Source of the DNA: Streptomyces sp. TLI_235
GTDB taxonomy: Bacteria; Actinomycetota; Actinomycetes; Streptomycetales; Streptomycetaceae
DNA length: 64,000 nt
NCBI GenBank assembly: GCA_002300355.1
Contig: NSGV01000001.1
Span: forward strand, 744,001-808,000
Direction of reading: 5' to 3'
This document shows positions 35,871-45,021 of this stretch, piece after piece. Both the position numbers and the translations under genes were made by a program. Under the pieces are notes generated by a model. The model had not been told where the DNA came from. It was given only the letters and a program-made list of their open reading frames with translations, and made no database searches. Numbering within the stretch: the stretch's first letter is position 1; each line of letters starts with the position of its first letter.

Positions 35871-35982
35871 CGCGGGAGGCGGGGCCTATTGAGAGGTGGG
35901 AACAGCACGGTACGGGAGGCGGGGGCCTCCCGAGGGGAGGAACAGTGCGGGAGGCGCAAGCCTCCCGGGGGGAGGAACCGTG
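35871..35982 (+). repeat. Three tandem hairpin/ribosome-site units in the operon leader
   Basis: Units at about 35871-35908, 35911-35947 and 35948-35982. Each has CGGGAGGC, a short loop, and then a G-rich AGG-AAC box. In units 2 and 3 the arms CGGGAGGC and GCCTCCCG form a perfect 8-bp stem (loops GGGG and GCAA) followed by GGGGAGGAAC and GTG. Unit 3's GTG (35980) is the start of the first gene; unit 2's GTG (35945) opens another frame. The CCTCCC arm could pair either with the upstream arm or with the following ribosome site, suggesting translational control. A partial fourth copy precedes the dehydrogenase gene (37557-37580). Confidence 0.7.
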
Positions 35983-37509
35983 TGGAGCGAACACGTCGAA
36001 CCCACTGCCGACCTGGAAGGGGCCGTAAAGCAGGGGGAAGGAGAATTGGTCAGTCCGTTTCCACCGGCGCGGGGGCGTCGGACGAACGGGAGGATCAGCC
36101 GGCCCGAGAGTGACTGGGAGCAGCGGTACCGCCGTGCTGTCATCATCAGCGATATCGTGGCCACCGCCTTCGTGGTGGCGGCGATAGGCCGCTTCTTCGG
36201 AGTTCGGGACGCGGCCAACTGGCACGAGAAATGGGGAATTCTCGCCTTCGGCACCGAGCTGTTGGTGCTGGGAGCGCTCGCGACGACCCGGTCGTGGGCT
36301 GCGGCCGTGCTCGGTCAGGGCGCCGAGGAATTCCGTCGGCTCGGACGCTCGCTGTTCACAGCCGCCGTCGTACTGGCGCTCGGCGGGATCGCCCTCACCT
36401 CTCACAACATCAAGCTCTGGATCTTCGTCGCGATCCCGGCGATCACGCTCGTCACCATGACCGAGCGGTATCTGCTGCGCCTGTGGCTGCACAGACAGCG
36501 GAACGAGGGACGGTGCCTGCGCCCGGTGCTCGCCGCCGGGAGCCCTGCGACCGTGCGCGACCTGATCGCCCGGACCCGCAAGTTCCCGCACATCGGCTGG
36601 CGGGTTGAGGCGGTGTGCACGCCGCACGGTCTCGGGTACGACCGTGACCGGCTGGACGGAGTGCCGGTCGTCGGCCGACTGACGGACGTCGCCAACCACG
36701 TCCGCCGCAACGGCTACCGTGTCGTTGCGATCACACCGGACCCGCACTGGTCACCGGACCGGCTGCAGCGCCTGGCCTGGAACCTCGAAGGCGGCGATGC
36801 CGAGATGGTCGTGGCCCCCGTGCTGATGGAGGTGGCCGGGCCGCGGCTGCACGTCGACGCGGTGCTCGGGATCCCGATGCTGCGGGTCAGCATGCCGACC
36901 TTCACCGGGGGCCGCCGGGCGGTCAAGGAGGTCGTCGATCGGCTGGGTGCCGCGGTCCTGCTGGTCCTGTTCGCGCCGCTGATGGTGGTCGTCGGGCTGC
37001 TCGTGCTGGTGGACAGTCGGGGCGGGGCCCTCTACCGACAGCACAGGGTCGGCAAGGACGGCCGCCAGTTCACCCTGGTGAAGTTCCGCACCATGGTCGC
37101 CGGGGCCGACAGGGCACGTGCCGAGCTGGCCGACCGCAACGAGGGCGCCGGCCTGCTGTTCAAGCTCCGCCGGGATCCACGAGTGACCCGGGTGGGAGGA
37201 GTGCTTCGCCGGTACTCGATCGACGAGCTCCCGCAGCTCCTCAACGTGCTCACCGGCTCGATGTCGCTCGTCGGTCCGCGGCCTCCGCTGCCGGAGGAGT
37301 CCGCCGCGTACGGCCCGGACATCCGGCGGAGGCTGCTCGTCAAGCCCGGGCTCACGGGCCTGTGGCAGATCAGCGGACGCAGCGACCTGCCGTGGGAGGA
37401 GGCGGTCCGGCTGGACCTGCGGTACGTGGAGGACTGGTCGCTCGCCCTTGACACGGTGATCTTGTGGAAAACGCTGCGTGCGGTGCTTCAGGGGCAGGGG
37501 GCCTACTGA
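35980..37509 (+). CDS. Exopolysaccharide polyprenyl glycosylphosphotransferase (initiating sugar transferase)
   Basis: About 509 residues. Four to five membrane segments occupy residues 45-170 (VATAFVVAAIGRFFGV, TELLVLGALATT and others), then a CoA-binding-like region, another membrane segment (about 325-350) and the bacterial sugar transferase domain. That domain has RVGKDGRQFTLVKFRTM, RRYSIDELPQLLNVLTG, MSLVGPRPPLPEE and GLTGLWQISGRSD. It transfers the first sugar-1-phosphate to undecaprenyl phosphate at the inner face of the membrane. The GTG at 35980 has GGGGAGG close upstream; GTG 35896 and TTG 36046 are alternatives. First gene of the polysaccharide operon. Confidence 0.94.
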   Translation: MWSEHVEPTADLEGAVKQGEGELVSPFPPARGRRTNGRISRPESDWEQRYRRAVIISDIVATAFVVAAIGRFFGVRDAANWHEKWGILAFGTELLVLGALATTRSWAAAVLGQGAEEFRRLGRSLFTAAVVLALGGIALTSHNIKLWIFVAIPAITLVTMTERYLLRLWLHRQRNEGRCLRPVLAAGSPATVRDLIARTRKFPHIGWRVEAVCTPHGLGYDRDRLDGVPVVGRLTDVANHVRRNGYRVVAITPDPHWSPDRLQRLAWNLEGGDAEMVVAPVLMEVAGPRLHVDAVLGIPMLRVSMPTFTGGRRAVKEVVDRLGAAVLLVLFAPLMVVVGLLVLVDSRGGALYRQHRVGKDGRQFTLVKFRTMVAGADRARAELADRNEGAGLLFKLRRDPRVTRVGGVLRRYSIDELPQLLNVLTGSMSLVGPRPPLPEESAAYGPDIRRRLLVKPGLTGLWQISGRSDLPWEEAVRLDLRYVEDWSLALDTVILWKTLRAVLQGQGAY

Positions 37510-37556
37510 TGCGTGGGGGGCGTCGTCCGATCGGCGGCGCGCGGCCGGCCGGCCAG

Positions 37557-37580
37557 AAGGGCCTGCCCGAGGGGAGGAAC
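37557..37580 (+). repeat. Fourth, partial copy of the hairpin/ribosome-site unit
   Basis: Contains CCCGAGGGGAGGAAC, identical over 15 bases to unit 2 of the leader repeats at 35928-35943, preceded by GGGCCTG, which retains part of the stem arm. It supplies the ribosome site for the dehydrogenase ATG at 37586. Confidence 0.6.
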
Positions 37581-37585
37581 GGGTC

Positions 37586-38902
37586 ATGAGGGTCAGTGTC
37601 CTGGGGCTCGGCTACGTGGGCTGCGTGTCGGCCGCGTGCCTGGCCAGGATGGGTCACGAGGTCATCGGGGTGGACGTGAACCAGGTGAAGGTCGACCTGG
37701 TCAACGAGGGCAGGGCCCCGGTGGTCGAGGAGCGGATCGGCGAGCTCGTCGCCGAGGTCGTGCGGGCCGGAGCGCTGCGCGCCACCGGCGACGTCCGCGA
37801 GGCGATCATGGGCAGTGAGGTGTCGCTGGTCTGCGTGGGCACGCCGTCGGAGCCCGACGGCAGCCTGTGCACCACCTACCTGGAGCGGGTCACCGAACAG
37901 ATCGGTGCCGTGGTGGCCGAGCGGGGTGGGCGGCAGACCGTCGTGTTCCGCAGCACCATGCTCCCGGGCACCTGCCTGAACCTGCTGGTGCCGATCCTGG
38001 AGAAGTACGTCGGCGGCACGGCCGGGGTGGACTTCGGGGTCGCGGTCAACCCGGAGTTCCTGCGCGAGGGCACGAGTGTGCGGGACTTCTTCGACCCGCC
38101 CAAGACCGTCATCGGCGAGCTCGACCCGGCGAGCGGCGACGTCGTCGCGGCGCTGTACGGCGGACTGCCCGGCGAGGTGTTCCGGGTGCCGGTCCCGACG
38201 GCCGAGGCGATCAAGTACGCGGACAACGCCTTCCACGGGCTCAAGATCGGCTTCGCGAACGAGCTGGGCGCGGTGTGCCGGGCGCTCGGGGTGGACTCGC
38301 ACCAGGTGATCGACGTGTTCCTGGCCGACCGCAAGCTGAACATCAGCCCCGCCTACCTGCGGCCCGGCTTCGCCTTCGGTGGCTCCTGCCTGCCCAAGGA
38401 CCTGCGCGGCCTGGTCCACGCGGCACGGCAGGCCAACATCTCGGTGCCCATCCTCTCCCATGTGCTGCCCTCCAACTCCGAACACCTACAGCGCGCGGTG
38501 GAGTTGGTCGAGCGCACCGGCAGGCGTCGGGTGGGCCTGTTCGGCCTGTCCTTCAAGCCCGGCACCGACGACCTCCGCGAGAGCCCGCTCGTCGAGCTGG
38601 CGGAGAGGCTCTTCGGCAAGGGCTACGACCTGCGGATCCACGACCCCAACGTGAGCCTCTCCCGGCTGCTCGGCGCGAACCGCGATTACATCGAGACCCG
38701 GCTGCCGCACCTCGCGCAGCTGCTCGCGGAGTCCGTCGACGAGGTGCTCGACCACGCCGAGGTGTGCGTGGTCGGGACAAACGACCCGGCCGTGCTGTCG
38801 GCGTTGCCCCACGGCGGCAGCCCGATGATCGTCGACCTCGTCCGCCTTCCCGACGCCGCGGCGCGCCGGACCGAACCGGGGTACGCCGGCCTTGCCTGGT
38901 GA
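37586..38902 (+). CDS. AlgD-like GDP-mannose 6-dehydrogenase
   Basis: 438 residues from ATG 37586, with GGGGAGG upstream. The Rossmann motif VLGLGYVGCVSAACLA is at the start. The middle has FRSTMLPGTCLN, AVNPEFLREGTSV and FGGSCLPKDLRG with the catalytic Cys; the end has LFGLSFKPGTDDLRESP. The overall pattern, including DRKLNISPAYLRPGFAFGG and the C-terminal GLAW, is closer to Pseudomonas AlgD (GDP-mannose to GDP-mannuronate) than to UDP-glucose dehydrogenases; that substrate is inferred from remembered sequence similarity. It would supply a uronic acid to the polymer. Confidence 0.9.
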   Translation: MRVSVLGLGYVGCVSAACLARMGHEVIGVDVNQVKVDLVNEGRAPVVEERIGELVAEVVRAGALRATGDVREAIMGSEVSLVCVGTPSEPDGSLCTTYLERVTEQIGAVVAERGGRQTVVFRSTMLPGTCLNLLVPILEKYVGGTAGVDFGVAVNPEFLREGTSVRDFFDPPKTVIGELDPASGDVVAALYGGLPGEVFRVPVPTAEAIKYADNAFHGLKIGFANELGAVCRALGVDSHQVIDVFLADRKLNISPAYLRPGFAFGGSCLPKDLRGLVHAARQANISVPILSHVLPSNSEHLQRAVELVERTGRRRVGLFGLSFKPGTDDLRESPLVELAERLFGKGYDLRIHDPNVSLSRLLGANRDYIETRLPHLAQLLAESVDEVLDHAEVCVVGTNDPAVLSALPHGGSPMIVDLVRLPDAAARRTEPGYAGLAW

Positions 38903-40157
38903 CGCAACGGGCGGCGACGGGCGGGGCCGTCGGGCGCTGATCCTGGTGGAGAACCTGTCGGTGCCGTTCGACCGACGGGTGTGGCAGGAGTGCACGACGC
39001 TTCGTGACGCGGGCTGGACGGTGAACGTCATCTGCCCGCGGGGCAGCAAGCGGGACACGGAGCCGGAGGCGGTGATCGACGGGGTGCGGATCCACCGGTA
39101 CCCGTTGCGTGCGGCCACCGGAGGGCCGGCCGGCTACCTGCGGGAGTACGGAGCGGCGTTGTGGCACACGGCCCGGCTGGCCCGCAGGGTCGGCCCGGTC
39201 GACGTGGTTCACGCCTGCAATCCGCCCGACCTGCTGTTCCTGCCGGCCCTGTGGTTGAAGCGGCGCGGCGCCCGGTTCGTGTTCGACCAGCACGACCTGG
39301 TGCCCGAGCTGTACCTCTCCCGGTTCGACCGCGGTGAGGATCTGCTCTACCGCGGCGTGTGCGCGCTGGAACGGCTGACCTACCGGGCCGCGGACGTCGT
39401 GCTCGCCACGAACGAGAGCTACCGGGACGTCGCGCTGCGCCGTGGCGGCCGGCGCCCGGACGACGTCTTCGTGGTGCGCAGCGCGCCCGACACCGGGCGG
39501 TTCCGGCCGGTACCGCCCGAGCCGGAGCTGAAGCGCGGCAAGCCCCATCTGCTGTGCTACCTCGGCGTGATGGGGCCGCAGGACGGCGTCGACTACGCCC
39601 TGCGGGCCCTTGCGAAGCTTCGCGACGAGTGCGGGCGGACCGACTGGCACGCGGTGTTCGTCGGCGGTGGCGACACCTTCGACGCGATGGTGGAGCTGTC
39701 CCGGCGGCTCGGGCTCTCGGAGCAGGTGGAGTTCACCGGGCGCGTTCCGGACGCCGACCTGGTGCGGTACCTGTCCACCGCGGACGTGTGTCTCTCCCCC
39801 GACCCGCGCAATCCGCTCAATGACGTGTCGACCATGAACAAGGTTCTGGAGTACATGGTGATGGGCCGGCCGATCGTCTCCTTCGACCTCCGCGAGGCGC
39901 GGGTCTCCGCCGGTGACGCCGCCGTCTACGCGCCCGCCGACGACGAGGCCCGGTTCGCCGAACTCGTCGCACAGCTGCTGGACGACCCGGAGAAGCGGGC
40001 CTTCATGGGCAAGGTCGGCCAGGAGCGGATCAACGGGCCGCTCGCCTGGCGGAACTCCCAGCGTTCGCTGCTCGCCGCTTACGCCGCTGCCTGCCGTGAC
40101 CACGCCCCGGTGTCGGCGGGCGACCCGGGCCGGGCCGGGAAGAGGCAGCGCCGTTGA
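38892..40157 (+). CDS. Glycosyltransferase family 4 (WbuB-like)
   Basis: 421 residues if the TTG at 38892 is used, overlapping the dehydrogenase stop by 11 bases; no strong ribosome site is visible, so the start is uncertain. The conserved fold starts at ALILVENLSVPFDRRVWQE; then FDQHDLVPELY, VVRSAPDTGRF, and the GT4 donor-site region PLNDVSTMNKVLEYMVMGRP with its Glu. It adds a sugar to the lipid-linked intermediate in the cytoplasm. It ends in a TTGA overlap with the next gene. Confidence 0.9.
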   Translation: MPGDATGGDGRGRRALILVENLSVPFDRRVWQECTTLRDAGWTVNVICPRGSKRDTEPEAVIDGVRIHRYPLRAATGGPAGYLREYGAALWHTARLARRVGPVDVVHACNPPDLLFLPALWLKRRGARFVFDQHDLVPELYLSRFDRGEDLLYRGVCALERLTYRAADVVLATNESYRDVALRRGGRRPDDVFVVRSAPDTGRFRPVPPEPELKRGKPHLLCYLGVMGPQDGVDYALRALAKLRDECGRTDWHAVFVGGGDTFDAMVELSRRLGLSEQVEFTGRVPDADLVRYLSTADVCLSPDPRNPLNDVSTMNKVLEYMVMGRPIVSFDLREARVSAGDAAVYAPADDEARFAELVAQLLDDPEKRAFMGKVGQERINGPLAWRNSQRSLLAAYAAACRDHAPVSAGDPGRAGKRQRR

Positions 40158-41521
40158 GCGACGAAGCGATACGCCTGGTCATGATCGGTCTGATCTTCCG
40201 TCGGCGCTGGCGGCTCCTCGCCGTCCTCGCCGTGGTGGGTGCGCTCGTCGGCTACGGCAGTTCCCTGCTGTTCCCGCCGCGCTACACGACGTCGGCCTCG
40301 GTCCTGCTGCCGGGGGCGTGGCAGGAGCGCGAGTTGACGACCCAGGCGCAGATCGCGACCAGTTCGGTGGTGCTCGACCGCGTGGCCGCCGCGCTCGCCT
40401 GGTCCGGGGTCGGCGGCAACGAGCTGCGGGACCGGGTGAGCGCCACGGCCGCGGACGGAAACATCATCAAGATCTCGGGTACGGCCTACACCCCGGAGCG
40501 CGCACAACAGCTCTCCGATCAGGTGGCCCAGGAGTTCGTCACGTTCGCCGCGCGATACTCGGGCGACGGCACCGCCGCCGAAGCGGCGCAGCCCGAGGCA
40601 CTGCGGCAGTTGGTGGAGCAGACCGGCCGCCGCATCACCGACCTGGCCGACGCGGCCGGCTCGGGGCAGAGCGTGGAGAGCGTGCAGACCCGCACCGAGC
40701 TCGTGAAGCTGCGCACCGCGCTGCAGGACGCCGTCAAGAAGCTGGACCAGGTCGACCCGGCCGCCACCAAGACGGTCAACCTGGTCGTCATGGGGCCGGC
40801 GGCCCGACCGACGGGGGAGGCACCGCCGACGAGGACGCAGCTCGTCGCCGGCGGGGCGGCGCTGTTCCTCGCGCTCGGGGTCGTCGGCCATCTCATCACC
40901 GCACGGATGAGCCGCCGCCTGCGCACCGAACCGGAGATCGCCGCGGCGCTGGGCTCGGTGTTCCTCGGCACCGTCGACGTACCCGGTGAACGGTCCGCGC
41001 ACCGGCCGAATGGCCGTGGCCCGCGGGCCCTGATCCGCCGACTGCTGGGCACCGACGTCCGGTGGGACCTGCCGACCCGGCACGCTCCCGGCGACGAGGC
41101 CGGTCGGCAGCTCCGCCTCCGGCGGGTCTGCGACCGCCTCCGGGACCGACTGCCGGCGCCCCGGCCGCTGTTGGTCATCGTCCCGGACGGGGACGAGACG
41201 GCCGGCCGGGCTGCCGGGCAGCTCGTCGCCGAGGCGGAGGGCGATCCGCTGCTGCGGGTGGTGGGGGTCTCGGTGTCCCGACCGCTGGTGCCGGACCGCG
41301 ACGACGAGTCCGGCGCGCTGGTCGTGCTCAGCGCGGGCAGCTGGACGGCGGCGGAGCTCGCCGGCATCGCGGAGGCGTGTGCGGACGCCAAGCACGAGGT
41401 CGTCGGCACCGTCGTCGCCGGCGTGGTCCGGGCCCGTCCGGAACGGTCCGCCGACCGTGATCCGGACGGCGCCACGCCGGTGCTCGCGGCCGGCGGCGAC
41501 ACGAGGAGAGCCGCGGGGTGA
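40154..41521 (+). CDS. Wzz/CpsC-like chain-length protein with degenerate kinase-like tail (first of two)
   Basis: 455 residues. Membrane segments at about 17-38 (RRWRLLAVLAVVGALVGYG) and 235-258 (LVAGGAALFLALGVVGHLIT) enclose a Wzz-type extracytoplasmic region. The cytoplasmic tail (335-445) resembles a BY-kinase fold but has VPDGDETAGRAAGQL where the Walker A loop would be, and GALVVLSAGSWTAAELAGI as the late strand, so ATP binding appears lost. It probably sets chain length or scaffolds export without phosphorylation. The start is a TTG in a 4-base overlap; the stop overlaps the next GTG. Confidence 0.83.
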   Translation: MSDEAIRLVMIGLIFRRRWRLLAVLAVVGALVGYGSSLLFPPRYTTSASVLLPGAWQERELTTQAQIATSSVVLDRVAAALAWSGVGGNELRDRVSATAADGNIIKISGTAYTPERAQQLSDQVAQEFVTFAARYSGDGTAAEAAQPEALRQLVEQTGRRITDLADAAGSGQSVESVQTRTELVKLRTALQDAVKKLDQVDPAATKTVNLVVMGPAARPTGEAPPTRTQLVAGGAALFLALGVVGHLITARMSRRLRTEPEIAAALGSVFLGTVDVPGERSAHRPNGRGPRALIRRLLGTDVRWDLPTRHAPGDEAGRQLRLRRVCDRLRDRLPAPRPLLVIVPDGDETAGRAAGQLVAEAEGDPLLRVVGVSVSRPLVPDRDDESGALVVLSAGSWTAAELAGIAEACADAKHEVVGTVVAGVVRARPERSADRDPDGATPVLAAGGDTRRAAG

Positions 41522-43047
41522 CGACGAGTACGACGTGGGAGTCGTCGGCCGCCGCGCCGCTGGTGGACCTGCAGGCGCTGGTGGTCGCAGTGCGCAGGCG
41601 GCGCCGCTTCTGGTGCGCGATGGCGCTGTTCGGGCTGCTGGCCGGCGCGGCGCTGGCCGTCCTGCGGCCGCCGCCGCCGACCGCGCTGGTCAAGGTGCTG
41701 GTCGCGCACCAGGCGGACCAGCCGAACGACCCCGGAACGCTGATACGCACCGACGTCGCCCTGCTGCAGACCACGGGGATCGCCGGCAAGGCCCTGCAGT
41801 CCCTCGGGTCCTCGGAGAGCCCGGAGGACTTCATGAAGGACTACGAGGGCATCGGCCTGACCAACAACGTGCTGCAGATCACCGTGACGGGTCACAGTGA
41901 GGGGAAGGCGGTGGCCCGGGCCAAGGCGCTCGCCGACGCGTTCGTCGCGGACCACGTGCGACGGATCCAGGAAGCCGCGGACGCCCAGGCCGAGGCCCTG
42001 CTCGACCAGCGGGACCGCCTGCAGGAGGAACTCGCCCAGGTCAACCGGACGATCGGCGACGGTTCGCAGCAGAGCGGGCCGAAGGCGTCGGCGAGCCTGG
42101 AGTCGCTCTTCGCCAGCCGGGCCGAACTCACCGCGCGGATCACCGACTTCGGCCAGCGCGCAGCGGAGGCGCGGGTCGGCACGCCCGGGCTCGTCGCCGG
42201 CACGCAGATCGTGGACGCCCCGCGCCCGGTGCGGCAGTCCCTGACCGGGACCGCCGCCACCGACGCCGCGATCGGGCTCGTCCTCGGGCTCGTCCTCGGG
42301 CTCGCGGTGGCCGCGGTCGGCACGGTGGTGGCGGACCGCCCCGTGCTGCGCCGGGACATCGCGGCGAACCTCGGTGCCTCGGTCATCGCGGAGCTGCGCC
42401 GGGTGCCCCGCCGGCCGGCCGGACGGTGGCAGGGCCGACGGACCCGGGCGGCACGGGCGAGGCTCACCACGACCCTGGCCCGCACCGTGCGCGGTTCCGC
42501 CGAGGCGGTGTCGCTGCTGGAACTGGGCTGCGCGCGCAGCACCAGCGCGATCGCCCTGGATCTCGCCGGGGCACTGGGGGAAGAGGGGCCGGTGGCCCTC
42601 GTCGACGAGCTGCCCGGCCCGCGGTTCGCCAAGCGCGGCCCGCAGCCGGGAGAGCCGACCGTGGTCGGCGGCGAGCGTGCGACGCCCGGGGCAGGCCAGG
42701 AGCGTCGGCTCGGCGTCGGCTCGGTGTCGCCCGGCACGACGTGGACCGACCTCCAGTACCTCGGCACCCGGACCGTGCTCGTGGTGCGTGCCGGGCACGG
42801 CAGCACCGCGTGGCTGCACACCGTGGCGCGGCAGCTCGCGGACCAGGACATCCCGGTGATCGGTGTGGTGCTGATCGACCCCGATCCGCGGGACCGGACC
42901 GACGGCACGGTGTGGGACGGGCCGCACACCCCGGCGCGCGGCCGGTACGAGAGGCCGGCCCGGCACACCGGCACGGGCCGGCGGCGGACGGGCCTGACGA
43001 CGATGTGGACCGCGGGGGTCCCGGACAGTGACCAGGAGGTGCGGTAG
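41518..43047 (+). CDS. Wzz-like chain-length protein with degenerate kinase-like tail (second of two)
   Basis: 509 residues; GTG in a GTGA overlap. Membrane segments at about 28-50 and 240-265 flank a coiled-coil-rich extracytoplasmic part (LLDQRDRLQEELAQVNRTI). The tail resembles a tyrosine-kinase-like domain in which the Walker A region is LELGCARSTSAIALDLAG and the following strand is GPVALVDELPG, with neither P-loop Gly-Lys-Thr nor a Tyr cluster at the C-terminus. Likely a structural co-polymerase. Two such proteins in tandem suggest a hetero-oligomer. Confidence 0.83.
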   Translation: MTTSTTWESSAAAPLVDLQALVVAVRRRRRFWCAMALFGLLAGAALAVLRPPPPTALVKVLVAHQADQPNDPGTLIRTDVALLQTTGIAGKALQSLGSSESPEDFMKDYEGIGLTNNVLQITVTGHSEGKAVARAKALADAFVADHVRRIQEAADAQAEALLDQRDRLQEELAQVNRTIGDGSQQSGPKASASLESLFASRAELTARITDFGQRAAEARVGTPGLVAGTQIVDAPRPVRQSLTGTAATDAAIGLVLGLVLGLAVAAVGTVVADRPVLRRDIAANLGASVIAELRRVPRRPAGRWQGRRTRAARARLTTTLARTVRGSAEAVSLLELGCARSTSAIALDLAGALGEEGPVALVDELPGPRFAKRGPQPGEPTVVGGERATPGAGQERRLGVGSVSPGTTWTDLQYLGTRTVLVVRAGHGSTAWLHTVARQLADQDIPVIGVVLIDPDPRDRTDGTVWDGPHTPARGRYERPARHTGTGRRRTGLTTMWTAGVPDSDQEVR

Positions 43048-43050
43048 GAC

Positions 43051-44985
43051 ATGTGTGGCATCGCGGGTACGTACCGATGGCCGGACGGAAAGGTCGTGAC
43101 CGACCTGCTCACCGAGACCCTCGCACACCGCGGTCCCGACGGGGCGGGTCGGTACAGCCACCCCGTCGGTGACGGCGAAGTGCACTTGGGGCACCGGCGG
43201 CTGGCCATCGTCGACCTGTCCGGGACCGGCGCCCAGCCGATGGTCTCGGACGGCCTCGTCCTGACGTACAACGGCGAGCTGTACAACGCGCCCGAGCTGC
43301 GTGCCGAACTGGCGGCCACCGGGGTGCGCTTCCGCGGCACGTCCGACACCGAGGTGCTGCTGGAGGCCTGGCGGCGCTGGGGCACGGACTGCCTGCCCCG
43401 GCTGCGCGGCATGTTCGCGTTCGGGGTCTTCGACGAGCGGACCGGCGAGCTGGTGCTCGTCCGCGACCAGCTCGGGATCAAGCCGCTGTTCCTGGTCCGG
43501 CGCGGCGAGGGCCTGGTATTCGCCTCCGAGCTCAAGGCGCTGACCGCCGCCACCGGCGGGTCGCTGGAGGTGGACCCCGCGGCGCTGGTGGCCTCACTGC
43601 TGTACTACTGGGTGCCGGACTCACGGTGCGCGTTCCGCGGGGCGGAGAAGCTGCCGCCGGGGAGCTGGCTCCGGTGCCGGCCCGACGGCCGGGTGGACCG
43701 CGGCCGGTTCTGGCACCTGCGGGACGTCGCCGCCGAGGGCCGGGAGCGGGCTCTCGGCGGCGAGCAGCCGGACCTCGCCGCGATCGTCGAGGAGTCGACC
43801 CGGCGCCACCTGCTCTCGGACGTGCCCGTGGCGACCTTCCTCTCCGGCGGGCTGGACTCCAGCTACCTGACCGCGCTGGCGGCCCGCGACCGGCCCGGGA
43901 TCTCCGCCTACACGATCGGGTTCCGCGCCGAGGACGCCAGGTTCGAGGCGATGCCGGACGATCTCCGCTACGCCCGGCAGGTGGCCGAGCAGTTCGGCGT
44001 CGACCTGCACGAGATCGAGATCGCTCCGGACGTGCTCGGCCTGCTGCCGCGGATGACGTACCACCTGGACGAGCCGATCGGCGATCCCGCCGCGATCAAC
44101 ACCTTCCTGATCTGCTCGGCCGCCCGGGAGGCCGGGGTCAAGGTGATGCTCTCGGGGATGGGCGCCGACGAGCTGTTCGCCGGCTACCGCAAGCACCTGG
44201 CCAACCAGCTCGCGCTGCGCTACCAGCGCGTCCCGCGGCCCCTGCGGCGCGGCCTGTCCGCGGCCGTGGACCGGCTGCCGGTCGCCACGGCCGGCCGGGG
44301 GTTCCGGTCAGTGCGGTTCGCGAAGCGGTTCCTCTCCTTCGCCGATCTGCCGGAGGAGACCGCGTTCCGGCGCAGTTACACCATGTACGACCGGGACGAG
44401 CTGCTGGCCCTGCTCGATCCGGACCTGGCCGGGACCGTCGACGACGTGCTGACCGAGCACGCGGACGTCTACCAGGACAACGACCTCGACGACTTCGTCA
44501 ACCGGATGTGCCTGGGTGACGCCCGGATGTTCCTGCCGGGCCTGAACCTCGCGTACACGGACCGGTCGAGCATGGCCGCGTCGACCGAGGTGCGGGTGCC
44601 GTACGTGGACGTCGAGGTGGTCAGGGCGGCGTTCGCGGTGCCCGGCGATCGCAAGATCGTCGGACGGCAGGGGAAGGCCGTCCTCAAGGAGGCGGCCACC
44701 TCGATCCTGCCCCGGGAGATCGTGTACCGGCCCAAGGGCCTGTTCAGCGCCCCCCTGCGGGCCTGGATGAGCCGGGACCTGGCACCGCTGGTGCGCGAGG
44801 TGGTCAACGACGGCGTGCTCGTCGGTTCCGGGTTGCTGCGCCGCGACGCGCTCGCGCGCATGGTCGCCGAGGACGCCGCCGGGCAGCAGGACTACTCCAA
44901 GCACCTGTGGCACGTGCTGACCCTGGAGTACTGGTACCGCGGCGCGACCTCCGGCTCCGGCCACAGCGCCCACTTGACGGCGTAG
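43051..44985 (+). CDS. Asparagine synthase-like glutamine amidotransferase
   Basis: 644 residues. The start MCGIAGTYRW places the class II amidotransferase nucleophile at Cys2; LAHRGPDGAG, FNGEL-type TYNGELYNAP and DQLGIKPLFL follow. The synthetase domain has the PP-loop FLSGGLDSSYLTALAA and the MLSGMGADELFAGYRKH motif. In polysaccharide operons such enzymes are proposed to amidate uronic acids; with the AlgD-like gene three genes upstream, amidation of a mannuronic acid residue is a reasonable inference. Ordinary asparagine synthesis cannot be excluded. Confidence 0.91.
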   Translation: MCGIAGTYRWPDGKVVTDLLTETLAHRGPDGAGRYSHPVGDGEVHLGHRRLAIVDLSGTGAQPMVSDGLVLTYNGELYNAPELRAELAATGVRFRGTSDTEVLLEAWRRWGTDCLPRLRGMFAFGVFDERTGELVLVRDQLGIKPLFLVRRGEGLVFASELKALTAATGGSLEVDPAALVASLLYYWVPDSRCAFRGAEKLPPGSWLRCRPDGRVDRGRFWHLRDVAAEGRERALGGEQPDLAAIVEESTRRHLLSDVPVATFLSGGLDSSYLTALAARDRPGISAYTIGFRAEDARFEAMPDDLRYARQVAEQFGVDLHEIEIAPDVLGLLPRMTYHLDEPIGDPAAINTFLICSAAREAGVKVMLSGMGADELFAGYRKHLANQLALRYQRVPRPLRRGLSAAVDRLPVATAGRGFRSVRFAKRFLSFADLPEETAFRRSYTMYDRDELLALLDPDLAGTVDDVLTEHADVYQDNDLDDFVNRMCLGDARMFLPGLNLAYTDRSSMAASTEVRVPYVDVEVVRAAFAVPGDRKIVGRQGKAVLKEAATSILPREIVYRPKGLFSAPLRAWMSRDLAPLVREVVNDGVLVGSGLLRRDALARMVAEDAAGQQDYSKHLWHVLTLEYWYRGATSGSGHSAHLTA

Positions 44986-45021
44986 TGCTCAGTTGACGGC
45001 AGAGAAACGAGGGGACTTCCG

